64,000 bases of DNA from Maricaulaceae bacterium EIL42A08 (GTDB lineage Bacteria > Pseudomonadota > Alphaproteobacteria > Caulobacterales > Maricaulaceae): the NCBI GenBank assembly GCA_024178355.1, contig JAMZNZ010000001.1, positions 310,001 through 374,000 on the forward strand. Reading direction: 5' to 3'. The notes under the pieces were generated by a model, which was not told where the DNA came from, did not search any database, and was given only the letters and a program-made list of their open reading frames with translations. The translations under genes were made by a program, and so were the position numbers. Shown piece by piece: positions 17,678 through 26,540 of this stretch. The first letter of the stretch is position 1; each line of letters opens with the position of its first letter.

Positions 17678-17893
17678 ATGACCCGACTCAATCAAGCCTT
17701 GATCATTGTGCTGGCCTGGACCGGATTTGTTGCCGCTGGTCCACGTTTCCTGTCCGAAGACTGGATGGGCGGGCTAACGATTCTCGGCATGGTGCTGACC
17801 TTCGTGGTACTGTCCCGCCACGGCCCGCTTCGGCGCAAGGACCCGCTCGCGCTCAGCTCCACCGGTCGACGTCCGTATTTTGAGATGCGGTAG
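17678..17893 (+). CDS. Small membrane protein of unknown function
   Basis: A 71-residue protein with two hydrophobic helices (about 7-22 and 30-48) and a basic C-terminal tail. A near-ideal AAAGGAGG site lies 7 bases before the ATG at 17678, and an AT-rich promoter-like region precedes it, so it is probably expressed. I do not recognise the family. It stands alone between dps and the glutaryl-CoA dehydrogenase gene. Confidence 0.65.
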   Translation: MTRLNQALIIVLAWTGFVAAGPRFLSEDWMGGLTILGMVLTFVVLSRHGPLRRKDPLALSSTGRRPYFEMR

Positions 17894-17921
17894 GAAACAG
17901 AAGCCCAATACAGGTGTGTCA

Positions 17922-17942
17922 TCCCCCGGCTCGTCCGGGGGA
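17922..17942. repeat. Palindrome TCCCCCGG/CCGGGGGA
   Basis: TCCCCCGG and CCGGGGGA are separated by CTCGT, inside the common intergenic motif 'gtcatcccccggctcgtccgggggatcc'. It lies between the convergent small membrane protein gene and gcdH and could act as a terminator hairpin. Confidence 0.5.
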
Positions 17943-18018
17943 TCCATGCTACTCAGCCGCAGCTTGCCTCAACACAAACAGAATGGATGGCCTTAGATAA
18001 ACCGTCCATGACAGGTGC

Positions 18019-19218
18019 TTAGCTAAACGCCTGCAGGCCCGTCATGGCGCGGCCCATGATCAGGGCGTGGACGTCGTGCGTGCCTTCATAGGTGTTGACG
18101 GTTTCCAGATTAATGGCGTGGCGCAGGATGTGATACTCCTCCGCGATGCCATTACCGCCGTGGATGTCGCGCGCTTCACGGGCAATGGCGAGCGCCTTGC
18201 CGCAGTTATTGCGCTTCATCAGCGAGATGGCTTCAGGCACGAAAGCCCCCTCGTCCATCAGGCGGCCCAGCTGTAGCGCGCCCTGAAAGCCCAGCGCGAT
18301 TTCGGTCTGCATGTCCGCCAGCTTCTTTTGCACCAGCTGGGTGCCGGCGATTGGCTTGCCGAAGACAATACGCTCCATGGCGTAGTCGCGCGCCGCGTGC
18401 CAGCAGAATTCCGCGGCCCCCATCGCGCCCCAGGCAATGCCGTAGCGCGCCTTGTTCAGGCAGCTGAACGGACCGCGCAGACCCTTCACATGGGGCAGGA
18501 TCGCATCGTCTGAAACGAACGCGTCGTTCAGCGAGATCGAACCAGTGGTAGAGGCGCGAAGCGACATCTTGCCGTTGATCTTGGGGCAGTCGAAGCCCTC
18601 AACACCCTTGTCCACGATGAAACCGCGGATCACCCCATCCAGCTTGGCCCAGACCACCGCCAGATCAGCAATCGGCGAGTTGGTGATCCACATCTTCGAG
18701 CCATTGAGCACATAGCCGCCATCGACCTTTTTCGCCGTGGTGCGCATGGCACCCGGATCAGAGCCGCCATCGGCTTCGGTCAGGCCAAAACACCCAACCC
18801 ACTCACCGGTGGCCAGCTTCGGCAGGTATTTCTTTTTCTGCTCTTCAGACCCAAAAGCTTCGATCGGATACATCACCAGCGACGACTGAACGCTCATGGC
18901 CGAGCGATACCCGCTGTCGATGGCTTCAACCTCGCGCGCGATCAGGCCGTAGGCGACATTGCTGAGGCCCGCACCGCCATACGCTTCAGCCACGGTCGCG
19001 CCCAGTAGGCCCAGCTCGCCCATCTCGGTCATGATCGAGCGGTCAAAGCTCTCCTCGCGATAGGCATCAATGACGCGCGGCAACAGCTTGTCGCGGCAAT
19101 ACTGGCGCGCGGTTTCTGAAATCATCCGCTCGTCCTCAGACAGCTGATGGTTCAGGTGCAGCGGGTCTTCCCAGTTAAAGCTCAAGCTCTGCTCGTTCGC
19201 AGCGTCCAGCGCAGCCAT
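18019..19218 (-). CDS. gcdH: Glutaryl-CoA dehydrogenase-type acyl-CoA dehydrogenase
   Basis: A 399-residue flavoprotein that oxidises and decarboxylates glutaryl-CoA to crotonyl-CoA in lysine/tryptophan breakdown, passing electrons to ETF. It shows [32 protein letters not shown], the substrate-binding [10 protein letters not shown] and the catalytic Glu in [19 protein letters not shown]. Those last two motifs distinguish GCDH from general acyl-CoA dehydrogenases. The ATG at 19218 follows AAGGA; a GTG at 19263 is less likely. The electron acceptor genes etfB-etfA lie at 29232-30924. Confidence 0.93.
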   Translation of the reverse strand: MAALDAANEQSLSFNWEDPLHLNHQLSEDERMISETARQYCRDKLLPRVIDAYREESFDRSIMTEMGELGLLGATVAEAYGGAGLSNVAYGLIAREVEAIDSGYRSAMSVQSSLVMYPIEAFGSEEQKKKYLPKLATGEWVGCFGLTEADGGSDPGAMRTTAKKVDGGYVLNGSKMWITNSPIADLAVVWAKLDGVIRGFIVDKGVEGFDCPKINGKMSLRASTTGSISLNDAFVSDDAILPHVKGLRGPFSCLNKARYGIAWGAMGAAEFCWHAARDYAMERIVFGKPIAGTQLVQKKLADMQTEIALGFQGALQLGRLMDEGAFVPEAISLMKRNNCGKALAIAREARDIHGGNGIAEEYHILRHAINLETVNTYEGTHDVHALIMGRAMTGLQAFS

Positions 19219-19334
19219 GGTGGTGTCCTTCTTGTTCGCGAGTGTCGCGATGAATTCTGTCACACGGGTGGTACGCCATTGTGAGCTAGCCCGGCAAGGG
19301 CGCGCGCGTAGTGCAGCTGTGTCGCAGGGGGTGC

Positions 19335-19438
19335 GTCCTTCGAGGCTTTTCTTACGAAAAGTACCTCAGGATGAGGGATGTTGGAGCTTTTTCTTACCCT
19401 CATCCTGAGGTGCGAGCTAAAGGCGAGCCTCGAAGGAC
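19335..19438. repeat. Long palindromic repeat, 'gtccttcgag...cctcatcctgagg' type, copy A
   Basis: The left arm runs from GTCCTTCGAGGC (19335-19346) to ACCTCAGGATGAGGG. The right arm runs from CCCTCATCCTGAGGT to GCCTCGAAGGAC (ending 19438). The arms are inverted complements apart from their middles, which each contain a local small palindrome. It lies in the 329-base gap between gcdH and the amidohydrolase gene, which otherwise shows no gene. Confidence 0.8.
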
Positions 19439-19547
19439 CCGCAGGACCAGGCTCCGCCCCCCGTTACTCTATAACTCAAGACATCCCCCTCACCCCCTGC
19501 TAGCGTCTGGCTCAAATGCGGCCAGAGCCGCTTCAGGGAGAGATTTC

Positions 19548-21632
19548 ATGACTATGTCAGTGCGTTGGGTGATGGCCGCGACGGTCGGGTTTGCGGTTGT
19601 AGGGTGTGGAGCGCAACCGGCGCCAGAGGCGCGCGATGAGGCTGCAGCCACCACGCCGACAGTGATCGCGGCACCCGCTGACGAGGCCTCCAGCTACACC
19701 GTTCTGGTGGGCGGCACGCGTATTGGTGCGGCGAATATCACGCGCACCGACGACGGCTTTGCCATTGAATACGAGTTTCGCAACAACGGTCGCGGCCCGA
19801 CCCTGAACGAGACGATCAGCCTGAATGATCGGGGTTATCCGGTCAGCTGGGCGATCACCGGCAACACCACGTTCGGCAACGCCGTGGACGAGATGTTTGA
19901 GTGGTCCGGCGACAGCGCCACCTGGCGCGATGCCACCGGTGAAGGCTCAGCTGACATGGACGGCCCGGCCTATTATGTGCCGCAGAATTCGTCGCCCTAT
20001 CAGCTGGCCATTGCCGCGCGGCTGTTGCTGGCCGATGAAGATCGCACGATCTCTGCCCTGCCCAGCGGCGAACTGCGCCTGACCGAGATGGAAGAGATTA
20101 CGCTGGGCGAGGGTGAAGACGCGTTTGACGTCACCGCCTGGGCGCTGTCGGGCACGTCTACCAGCCCGACCTATTTCTTGATGGATGGCGCGGCCTTCTT
20201 TGGCGTTGTGTCACCGGGCTTTGCGGTTCTGGCTGAAGGCCAGGAGGCCCATGACGAAATGCTGCGCGCGCGGGCAGCCGAATACGGTGCCCAGCGTTAT
20301 GAGGACATCCAGCAGCGCACGGCCAATCGCTATGAAGGCCCCGTTGCGATCACCAATGTGCATGTCTTTGACCCGGCCACTGAGAGCCGCGGCGAGCCAT
20401 CGACGGTGGTGTTCGAGGGGAATCGCATCACCGCCATCAACCCGCCCAGCATTGAGGGCATGACCCAGATCGACGGCGCGGGCGGCACGCTTGTGCCGGG
20501 CCTGTTTGAAATGCATGCCCACCTGGGCGAAAGCGCAGCCGCGCTCGGCATCGCCGCGGGGATCACCAGCGTGCGCGACATGGGCAATAACAACGACGTC
20601 CTGTCCGGCCTGATTGCCAATATCGAAATCGGGCGCGTGGCGGGACCGCGCGTCTTCCGCTCCGGCTTTATCGAAGGGCGCAGCCCGTTTAACTCCAATA
20701 ACGGCATTCTGGTCGGTAGCGAGGAAGAAGCCGTTGAGGCGGTGCGCACTTACGCGAACATGGGCGGCTTTCATCAAATCAAGGTCTACAACTCCATGGA
20801 TCCTGAGTGGATCCCCGCAGTGATTGCCGAAGCGCGCGAGCATGGCCTGCGCGTCACTGGTCACGTGCCCGCCTTCACCGATGCCAACGCGATGATCGCG
20901 GCCGGGTATGACGAGCTGACCCATATCAACCAGCTGATGCTGGGCTGGGTACTTGATGAGGGGGAAGACACCCGCACGCTTTTGCGCCTGACCGCGCTGA
21001 AGCGCCTGCCGGAGCTTGATCTGGACAGCGAGCAGGTTCAGTCGACCATCGATGCGATGGTGGAGGCTGACATCGCCATCGACCCGACCTTTGCCATTCA
21101 CGAAGCCCTGCTGTTGTCGCGCAATGGCGAGCTGTCACCAGGCGCTGTCGACTATATCGACAACATGCCCGCCAGCTCCCAGCGCCAGGCGCGATCGGCC
21201 TGGGCGGCGATTGAAAGCGAAGAAGACGATATCGCCTATCGCGGCGCGTTCGAGCAGATTACCGCAGGGCTGGCCGAGCTTCGCGATCGCGGCATCTTCA
21301 TGGTGCCCGGCACCGATCTGGGCGGAAGCTTTGCCTATCACCGCGAGCTGGAGCTTTACCAGACCATCGGCATGGAACCGGCTGAAATCCTCGCCTGGGC
21401 GAGCCAGGGCATGGCCGATTATCTGGGCGCTGGTGATGAGCTGGGCTCGGTAACACCCGGCAAATATGCCGACTTCTTCCTCGTTCCCGGCGATCCGACG
21501 GCCGACTTCAAAGACATCAAGACCATTTCCATGGTGGTCGCCGATGGCGTGGTCTACTTCCCGTCGGACATCTATCCCGAATTTGGCATCCGCCCCTTCG
21601 TGGACGCCCCGGAGGTGACGGTGGCGCAGTAG
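19548..21632 (+). CDS. Amidohydrolase-superfamily lipoprotein
   Basis: A 694-residue protein. The signal peptide ends in a lipobox (AVVGC, Cys around residue 19), so it should be envelope-anchored. The first 230 residues form an extra domain of unknown type. The C-terminal 460 residues are a metal-dependent amidohydrolase of the imidazolonepropionase/prolidase-like group. Visible metal-site motifs are GLFEMHAHLGES, TGHVPAF, DELTHINQLM and VPGTDLGG, and the C-terminal GSVTPGKYADFFLV is typical. Substrate unknown; a dipeptide or cyclic amide is plausible. The ATG at 19548 is chosen because it starts the signal peptide. Confidence 0.87.
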   Translation: MTMSVRWVMAATVGFAVVGCGAQPAPEARDEAAATTPTVIAAPADEASSYTVLVGGTRIGAANITRTDDGFAIEYEFRNNGRGPTLNETISLNDRGYPVSWAITGNTTFGNAVDEMFEWSGDSATWRDATGEGSADMDGPAYYVPQNSSPYQLAIAARLLLADEDRTISALPSGELRLTEMEEITLGEGEDAFDVTAWALSGTSTSPTYFLMDGAAFFGVVSPGFAVLAEGQEAHDEMLRARAAEYGAQRYEDIQQRTANRYEGPVAITNVHVFDPATESRGEPSTVVFEGNRITAINPPSIEGMTQIDGAGGTLVPGLFEMHAHLGESAAALGIAAGITSVRDMGNNNDVLSGLIANIEIGRVAGPRVFRSGFIEGRSPFNSNNGILVGSEEEAVEAVRTYANMGGFHQIKVYNSMDPEWIPAVIAEAREHGLRVTGHVPAFTDANAMIAAGYDELTHINQLMLGWVLDEGEDTRTLLRLTALKRLPELDLDSEQVQSTIDAMVEADIAIDPTFAIHEALLLSRNGELSPGAVDYIDNMPASSQRQARSAWAAIESEEDDIAYRGAFEQITAGLAELRDRGIFMVPGTDLGGSFAYHRELELYQTIGMEPAEILAWASQGMADYLGAGDELGSVTPGKYADFFLVPGDPTADFKDIKTISMVVADGVVYFPSDIYPEFGIRPFVDAPEVTVAQ

Positions 21633-21650
21633 GGGGCAAGCCCTTTGTGC

Positions 21651-21749
21651 GTCCTTTAAAGACGGTCCTGACGGACCTCCTCAGGATGAGGAAAGTTTAT
21701 GCTCTATGAAAACCTCATCCTGAGGAGCGCAAAGCGCGTCTCGAAGGAC
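21651..21749. repeat. Long palindromic repeat, copy B (left of GIY-YIG remnant)
   Basis: The left arm starts GTCCTT (21651) and ends CCTCAGGATGAGG (21679-21691). The right arm is CCTCATCCTGAGG (21713-21725) through TCTCGAAGGAC (ending 21749). It is the same family as copies A and C. It ends 17 bases before the GIY-YIG pseudogene. Confidence 0.85.
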
Positions 21750-21766
21750 CAGCCGGATCAAGCAGC

Positions 21767-22057
21767 ATGATCGCCGCCTGAGTCTATATTCTCAAATGCT
21801 CGGACGGATCTTACTACGTGGGATCAGCTCGTGGTGAGACCATGGACAGGCGAATGGCCGAACACCAGTCTGGCAGCCTTGGCGGATATACATCGACCCG
21901 TCGGCCCGTAGAGCTGGTCTGGAGCGAGTGGTTTCAATCCATCACCGATGCCATTGGTGTCGAGCGCCAGATCAAGGGCTGGAGCCGGGCGAAAAAAGAA
22001 GCGCTAATCGCTGGTGCATTTAATCAGCTGCCCGAGCTTTCTAAGCGGCGGACATGA
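21767..22057 (+). pseudogene. GIY-YIG nuclease gene with an in-frame stop at codon 5
   Basis: Reading from ATG 21767 gives MIAA, a TGA stop (21779-21781), then VYILKCSDGSYYVGSARGET and a normal GIY-YIG domain with EHQSGSLGGYTSTRRPVELV, E-RQIKGWSRAKKEALI and a stop at 22057. Family members nearly always have Trp just before the VYIL strand, so TGG to TGA explains the break. The only internal start (GTG 21818) would remove the catalytic first strand. The full frame would be 97 codons, typical of single-domain UPF0213-like proteins. It is bracketed by palindromic repeat copies B and C. Confidence 0.75.
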
Positions 22058-22062
22058 CCTGC

Positions 22063-22160
22063 GTCCTTCGAGACGGTCCTAGCGGACCTCCTCAGGATGA
22101 AGGAAGATGGCGCTTGATGAAAACCTCATCCTGAGGAGCGCGAAGCGCGTCTCGAAGGAC
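22063..22160. repeat. Long palindromic repeat, copy C (right of GIY-YIG remnant)
   Basis: The left arm is GTCCTTCGAGACGGTCCT (22063-22080) to CCTCAGGATGA. The right arm is CCTCATCCTGAGG (22124-22136) to GTCTCGAAGGAC (ending 22160). It begins 5 bases after the GIY-YIG stop codon. The right arm differs from that of copy B at only one position (GCGCGAAGCGC against GCGCAAAGCGC). Confidence 0.85.
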
Positions 22161-22181
22161 CATGCGGGTCAAGCCCGGGGG

Positions 22182-22207
22182 TCCCGGATCGCCTTCGGCG
22201 TCCGGGA
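22182..22207. repeat. Palindromic repeat, 'tcccggatcgccttcggcgtccggga' type
   Basis: TCCCGGA and TCCGGGA flank a CGCC-TTCG-GCG centre. It is related to the elements at 12575 and 12705, here in inverted orientation. It lies just before the stop of the GNAT gene at 22225 and may act as its terminator. Confidence 0.6.
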
Positions 22208-22224
22208 TGACATCAGTTTAGCGC

Positions 22225-22761
22225 CTACCCACCCCGCGCGCGCCACATCACCAGCGTGTCAGCCTCGCCCAGCTTTGCCATCTCGCGCTTCCCATAGCCA
22301 AGCTTCTCAGCCACGCGGATGGACGCCGCGTTTTCTGGCGCGATGAGGCAGACGCTTCTTGGCGCGTCGAGATGGGTGTCCATCCAGGCCAGGATCGCGC
22401 CCATGGCCTCGGTCGCATAGCCCTTGCCATGGTGATCGGGACTTAACACCCAGCCTGTTTCCGGCACGCCCGCAATGTCGGCTGAGCAATCGCGTTTGAA
22501 ATCGGCCACGCCCACCTGACCGACAAACTCGCCCGCCTTCGTTTCCGCGATCCAGTAGCCATAGCCGATCAGCACCCACAGCCCGGCAAACTGCTGCAGG
22601 CGTCGCCAGCTATGGTCCGGCGGTGAGGGCTGGCCGCCGATATGGCGGTAGACCCGCTCATCACTCCACAGCGCGACGGTGTTATCGAAATCCTCGGCAC
22701 GGGCAGCGCGCAGGACGAGGCGTTCCGTAGTGAGCGTGGGGGCAGTCTGTGGCAGGGTCAT
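22225..22761 (-). CDS. GNAT-family N-acetyltransferase (RimJ/RimL type)
   Basis: A 178-residue acetyltransferase. It opens with LTTERLVLRAARAEDFDN, carries the acetyl-CoA loop motif HGKGYATEAMGAILAW and continues with APRSVCLIAPENAASIRVAE, all typical of the RimJ/RimL/YdaF subgroup. These acetylate protein N-termini, aminoglycosides or small amines; the substrate is not predictable. The ATG overlaps the putP stop (ATGA), so it is translationally coupled to the symporter gene upstream. Confidence 0.88.
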   Translation of the reverse strand: MTLPQTAPTLTTERLVLRAARAEDFDNTVALWSDERVYRHIGGQPSPPDHSWRRLQQFAGLWVLIGYGYWIAETKAGEFVGQVGVADFKRDCSADIAGVPETGWVLSPDHHGKGYATEAMGAILAWMDTHLDAPRSVCLIAPENAASIRVAEKLGYGKREMAKLGEADTLVMWRARGG

Positions 22762-24257
22762 GGTGTTGTCTCCGTCTGGTCCGCGCGTGAGGGCTGGCGC
22801 ACGGCGAATAACAGGACAAGCGGCGCGATCCACGGCACGATGCGCTCAAACGGATCGCCGGGGATGGCCGCCCAGTTCGCAAGCGTTTGAGGCAGGCCTG
22901 ACAGGCTGGCCGCATCCATCTGGCCGAATATGTAGAACACCACCGTGGTGAAGAATCCCGCCAGGATCGCGGCAAAGATCGCCCAGCCCTTCGGCTCCAA
23001 ACCCATGACCCGCGCGATGATCACCGGCCCGAAGGCAGCCCCCAGCGCAGCCCAGGAAAACAGCACGCGATTGAAAATGGTCGCAGGCACGCTCAGCGTC
23101 AGGATCACCGCCAGCACGCAGATCGCCACCATGACGGAGCGACTGACCAGCACCTCGCGGCCCTTCAAGAGCTTGACGATCTTCAGATCGTGGGCAGCAG
23201 CGGCAGACGCGGCGACCAGCAACGAGTCCACCGTGCTCATCACCGCAGACAGGATGGCCGCGATGACAATCCCGGCGAGAACCGCAGGCAAAAGCTGGGC
23301 GGTGAGCTGGTAGAAGAGCGCCTCGCCATCGGCCACATCGGGCAGAAGCGCCCGGCCGGCCAGCGCCATACAGCCCATGCCCACAAACACGATCACGCCC
23401 CAGCTCATCGCCACGATGAAGCCGCGGCGGCGTGACGCCTCGTCCTTGACCGCCATCAGACGCGCCAGCAGATGCGGCTGGCCCAGCGCGCCGAGCCCGA
23501 TCGCGGCAATGCCGAGCGCAAAGCCCAGGAACGCAAAACCTGCGCGTCCGCCAAACGGGTCGAGGTACTCAGGCGGCATGGTCACAGACAGCGTCTCCAC
23601 AATACCCGCCGGGCCACCGGCTGCGATCACCGCCAGCGCCGGGACCAGCACCGCAATCAGCGCCATGATCGCACCCTGCAGTGTGTCGGTCAGCGACACT
23701 GCCCAGAAGCCGCCCAGAAGGCCGTAGATCAGAATCACCGCCGCGCCGATCAGCACGCTTTCAGTGCGCGACAGGGCAAACTGGCTCTCAAATGCGATGG
23801 CCGCCGCCCCGAACTGGGCCGCGATGTAGAACACGAAGGTGAAGAGGACGAGAAACCCGGCCAGCATGGAAATGGCGGGCTTCCAGGCTGGACCGGCTTT
23901 GGCGGCAAGAAAATCGCTGGCGGTGACGTGGCCCTCGGTCTCGGTCTCGGTACGTAGCCTTCGCCCGAACCACAGCCACACGCCCACATAGCCTAGCCAG
24001 ATGCCCGGCACCATCCACAGCGCCGACACGCCATAAGCGTAGACAAAGCCGGAAAAGCCCAACAGCACCCAGGCTGAACTGGTGGACGCAGCATAGGACA
24101 GCCCCGCCACCCACGGCCCCAGACCCCGGCCACCCAGGAAAAAATCGGATTCGTTCTTGTTGAACCGGGCCGCCCAGATGCCGATGCCGATCAGCACGAT
24201 CTTGTAGATTACGAGCGTGGCGAGCACGACGCCGGTTGCCGAGTCTTCTGATCCCAT
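22758..24257 (-). CDS. putP: Sodium/proline symporter (SSS family)
   Basis: A 499-residue inner-membrane symporter with about 13 hydrophobic segments. It has the SSS-family stretch DFFLGGRGLGPWVAGLSYAA, then SSAWVLLGFSG and the Na+-site region AILSAVMSTVDSLLVAASAA. These fit PutP, which imports proline with Na+, useful as an osmolyte or carbon source in a marine cell. No putA lies nearby. The ATG at 24257 is clear. It is co-transcribed with the GNAT gene and divergent from the EamA gene. Confidence 0.9.
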   Translation of the reverse strand: MGSEDSATGVVLATLVIYKIVLIGIGIWAARFNKNESDFFLGGRGLGPWVAGLSYAASTSSAWVLLGFSGFVYAYGVSALWMVPGIWLGYVGVWLWFGRRLRTETETEGHVTASDFLAAKAGPAWKPAISMLAGFLVLFTFVFYIAAQFGAAAIAFESQFALSRTESVLIGAAVILIYGLLGGFWAVSLTDTLQGAIMALIAVLVPALAVIAAGGPAGIVETLSVTMPPEYLDPFGGRAGFAFLGFALGIAAIGLGALGQPHLLARLMAVKDEASRRRGFIVAMSWGVIVFVGMGCMALAGRALLPDVADGEALFYQLTAQLLPAVLAGIVIAAILSAVMSTVDSLLVAASAAAAHDLKIVKLLKGREVLVSRSVMVAICVLAVILTLSVPATIFNRVLFSWAALGAAFGPVIIARVMGLEPKGWAIFAAILAGFFTTVVFYIFGQMDAASLSGLPQTLANWAAIPGDPFERIVPWIAPLVLLFAVRQPSRADQTETTP

Positions 24258-24428
24258 CGTCTTCGCGCCCCGATCTTTAGAGAATACTTTCGCATTAGTG
24301 GCATGAAACGCCCGGCGATCAACAGCCCGCTCACTGGCTGCAGACTGAACGCAAAAACCGTTTGCGTCGTGGCGACGCCTGCTCCAATACGCAAAAATAA
24401 AATGGATATTTAGGCGAGCGTGTCACCC

Positions 24429-25409
24429 ATGGCTCAGGCCAGCGTCACATCAGCCCCCGATGAGGGGCGTAGCGCCCTTGTCGGGATGGTGGCGCTGTTC
24501 TGTGCCGCCTCTGTGCTGGGCTTTGCGCCGATCTTTGTGAAGATGTCGGAGCTGGGACCGCAGGCCACGGGCTTCTGGCGCCTGACCATGGCGCTACCGC
24601 TGCTGGCGGTGTGGCTGTGGGTGGACCAGCGCCAGTCAAAGCGCCGCAAGGACACAGACAGCCTGGCCCCAGCCCCTGTGGCGTGGAAGCCGATCATTCT
24701 GGCCGGTCTGTTTTTCGCGGGCGATCTGGCCTTCTGGCATACCGGTATCAAGCTGACGACGGCAGCGAACGCGACCTTCCTGTCCAATCTGACCCCGATC
24801 ATCGTGGCGGTAGTGGCTTATTTCCTCTTTGGGGAGCGCATCACCCGGCCCTTCATTTTTGCGGGCGCGCTGGCGCTGTTTGGCGCCCTGCTTTTAAGCG
24901 TGGGCAATATCCAGTTCGCGCCAGAGCGGCTGACCGGTGACATCTTCTCTGTGCTCACCTCGCTGTGGTATGCGGCCTATCTACTGGCGGTGCGTGCCGC
25001 GCGGCGTGCGGGAGCCGCAACGGTCAAGCTGATGTTCTGGTCCACCGCCACGGCAGCACCCATCCTGCTTCTGGTCACGCTGGCTTTTGGTGAGCCGCTG
25101 CTGCCATCCAGCTGGGTCGGCTGGCTGCCGCTGATCGGCCTTGGGGTTGTGGCCCATGTGGGCGGTCAGGGCGGCATCGCCTTTGGCCTGGGCCGCACGC
25201 CGGCTGCGCTGGCCACACTCATCATCCTGATCCAGCCGGTGGTCGCAGCGGCGGCGGGATGGATCCTGTTTGGAGAGGCCCTGATCGCGATCCAGTGGCT
25301 GGGCGCGGGCCTGGTCCTTGCCGGTGTTTACGCCGCCCAGCGCTTCCGCCCGGCGGTACCGGCACCAGCGCCTGTCTCGACCTCGGCCCCGGACAACGCT
25401 AAACCGTGA
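24429..25409 (+). CDS. EamA/DMT-family transporter
   Basis: A 326-residue protein with ten hydrophobic segments arranged as two EamA repeats (about 20-150 and 165-300). It shows ATGFWRLTMALPLL and AANATFLSNLTPIIVAVVAY, and the second repeat LATLIILIQPVVAAAAGWIL. These proteins usually export metabolites such as amino acids; the substrate is unknown. The ATG at 24429 is preferred to a GTG three codons upstream. The next gene, a Rieske oxygenase, starts 4 bases after the stop, so the two are surely co-transcribed. Confidence 0.88.
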   Translation: MAQASVTSAPDEGRSALVGMVALFCAASVLGFAPIFVKMSELGPQATGFWRLTMALPLLAVWLWVDQRQSKRRKDTDSLAPAPVAWKPIILAGLFFAGDLAFWHTGIKLTTAANATFLSNLTPIIVAVVAYFLFGERITRPFIFAGALALFGALLLSVGNIQFAPERLTGDIFSVLTSLWYAAYLLAVRAARRAGAATVKLMFWSTATAAPILLLVTLAFGEPLLPSSWVGWLPLIGLGVVAHVGGQGGIAFGLGRTPAALATLIILIQPVVAAAAGWILFGEALIAIQWLGAGLVLAGVYAAQRFRPAVPAPAPVSTSAPDNAKP

Positions 25410-25413
25410 TCCC

Positions 25414-26535
25414 ATGATGGATGACGCCCCAGCAAAGCCCGCCGCGCGCGAGGAAAAGTTCACCGCTTCCGGCGGCGAGCTCTTGCGTGACATGTGGTAT
25501 GTCGCAATGACAGCCGGTGAGCTGAAGCCCGGCAAGCTCCACAAGAAAATGTTCCTCAACGAGCCGGTGGTGATGGGCCGCCAGGGTGATGGCAAGCCCT
25601 TCGCCCTGCGCGATATCTGCCCGCACCGGGCCGTGCCCCTGTCTGCCGGGCAATTCATCGATACCGACGGGGTCCAGACGGTGGAGTGCCGCTATCACGG
25701 CTGGCGCTTTAAAACCTCCGACGGCGGCTGCGCACACATCCCCTCGCTTGTGAAGGATCAGCCCTTTGATCTGGAGCGCATCAAGGTGCGCAACTATGCG
25801 GTGGTCGAGCAGGACGATCTGATCTGGATTTATATGGGCTCGACGCCGGAGTCTGAGCCCGATGGCCCGCCGCCACGCTTTAAGCGCATGGTCCACCAGA
25901 AGGGCGCAAGCGAAGGCAAGGTGAAGTTCTTTGAACGCGCTGAGCTGGCCTGTCATATGGATCACGCCGTCATTGGCCTGCTGGATCCGGCTCACACTCC
26001 CTTCGTTCACAAAAGCCCGCTGTGGCGCAGCTCCAAGACCTTAAAGGAAAAGGAAAAGCACTACGCGCCAAGCGAGATGGGCTTCACCATGCTCAGCCAT
26101 GAGCCGGTGAACTCACCGCTGTATAACTGGCTTCTGGGTCCGGATGTGGAAGTGGAAATCCAGTTCCTGCTGCCCGGACTTCGCGCAGAAAGCATTACCA
26201 CCAGCCGCAACAGCTTTTTAGGGCTGGCTGCTATCACCCCCATCACCGATGAGCTGTGTGAAATCCGCGAGATCATGTACTGGAATGCGCCCAGCCTTGA
26301 TTTTGTGAAGCTGTTTGCGCGCCCCTTCACCCAGACTTTCCTGGATCAGGATGCTCGTATCATGAAGCTTCAGGGTGAAGGGCTTTCCTATGATCCGCCG
26401 CTGATGCAAATCCCGGACGCCGACACGCTGATGGTCTGGTATCGCAGGCTGAAGCGTGAATGGATAAAGGCGCAAGCCGAAGCTCGCGCCTTTGAAAATC
26501 CGGTCAAATCGGCAACGCTACGCTACCGGACGTAA
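25414..26535 (+). CDS. Rieske non-heme iron oxygenase, alpha subunit type
   Basis: A 373-residue aromatic ring-hydroxylating dioxygenase-like protein. The N-terminal Rieske [2Fe-2S] site is CPHRAVPLS...ECRYHGWRF (Cys-x-His, Cys-x2-His). The catalytic domain has a mononuclear iron motif D-PA-H-TPFV-H. The size and layout resemble vanillate O-demethylase/phenoxybenzoate-type single-component oxygenases. No reductase or ferredoxin gene is adjacent. The coupled EamA transporter and the TetR gene just downstream suggest a regulated catabolic or modification unit. Confidence 0.88.
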   Translation: MMDDAPAKPAAREEKFTASGGELLRDMWYVAMTAGELKPGKLHKKMFLNEPVVMGRQGDGKPFALRDICPHRAVPLSAGQFIDTDGVQTVECRYHGWRFKTSDGGCAHIPSLVKDQPFDLERIKVRNYAVVEQDDLIWIYMGSTPESEPDGPPPRFKRMVHQKGASEGKVKFFERAELACHMDHAVIGLLDPAHTPFVHKSPLWRSSKTLKEKEKHYAPSEMGFTMLSHEPVNSPLYNWLLGPDVEVEIQFLLPGLRAESITTSRNSFLGLAAITPITDELCEIREIMYWNAPSLDFVKLFARPFTQTFLDQDARIMKLQGEGLSYDPPLMQIPDADTLMVWYRRLKREWIKAQAEARAFENPVKSATLRYRT

Positions 26536-26540
26536 CGGCT

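Noticed and set aside
19311-19547. N-terminal extension of the amidohydrolase lipoprotein
   Set aside because: The extra codons run through the palindromic repeat. The ATG at 19548 begins a proper lipoprotein signal peptide.
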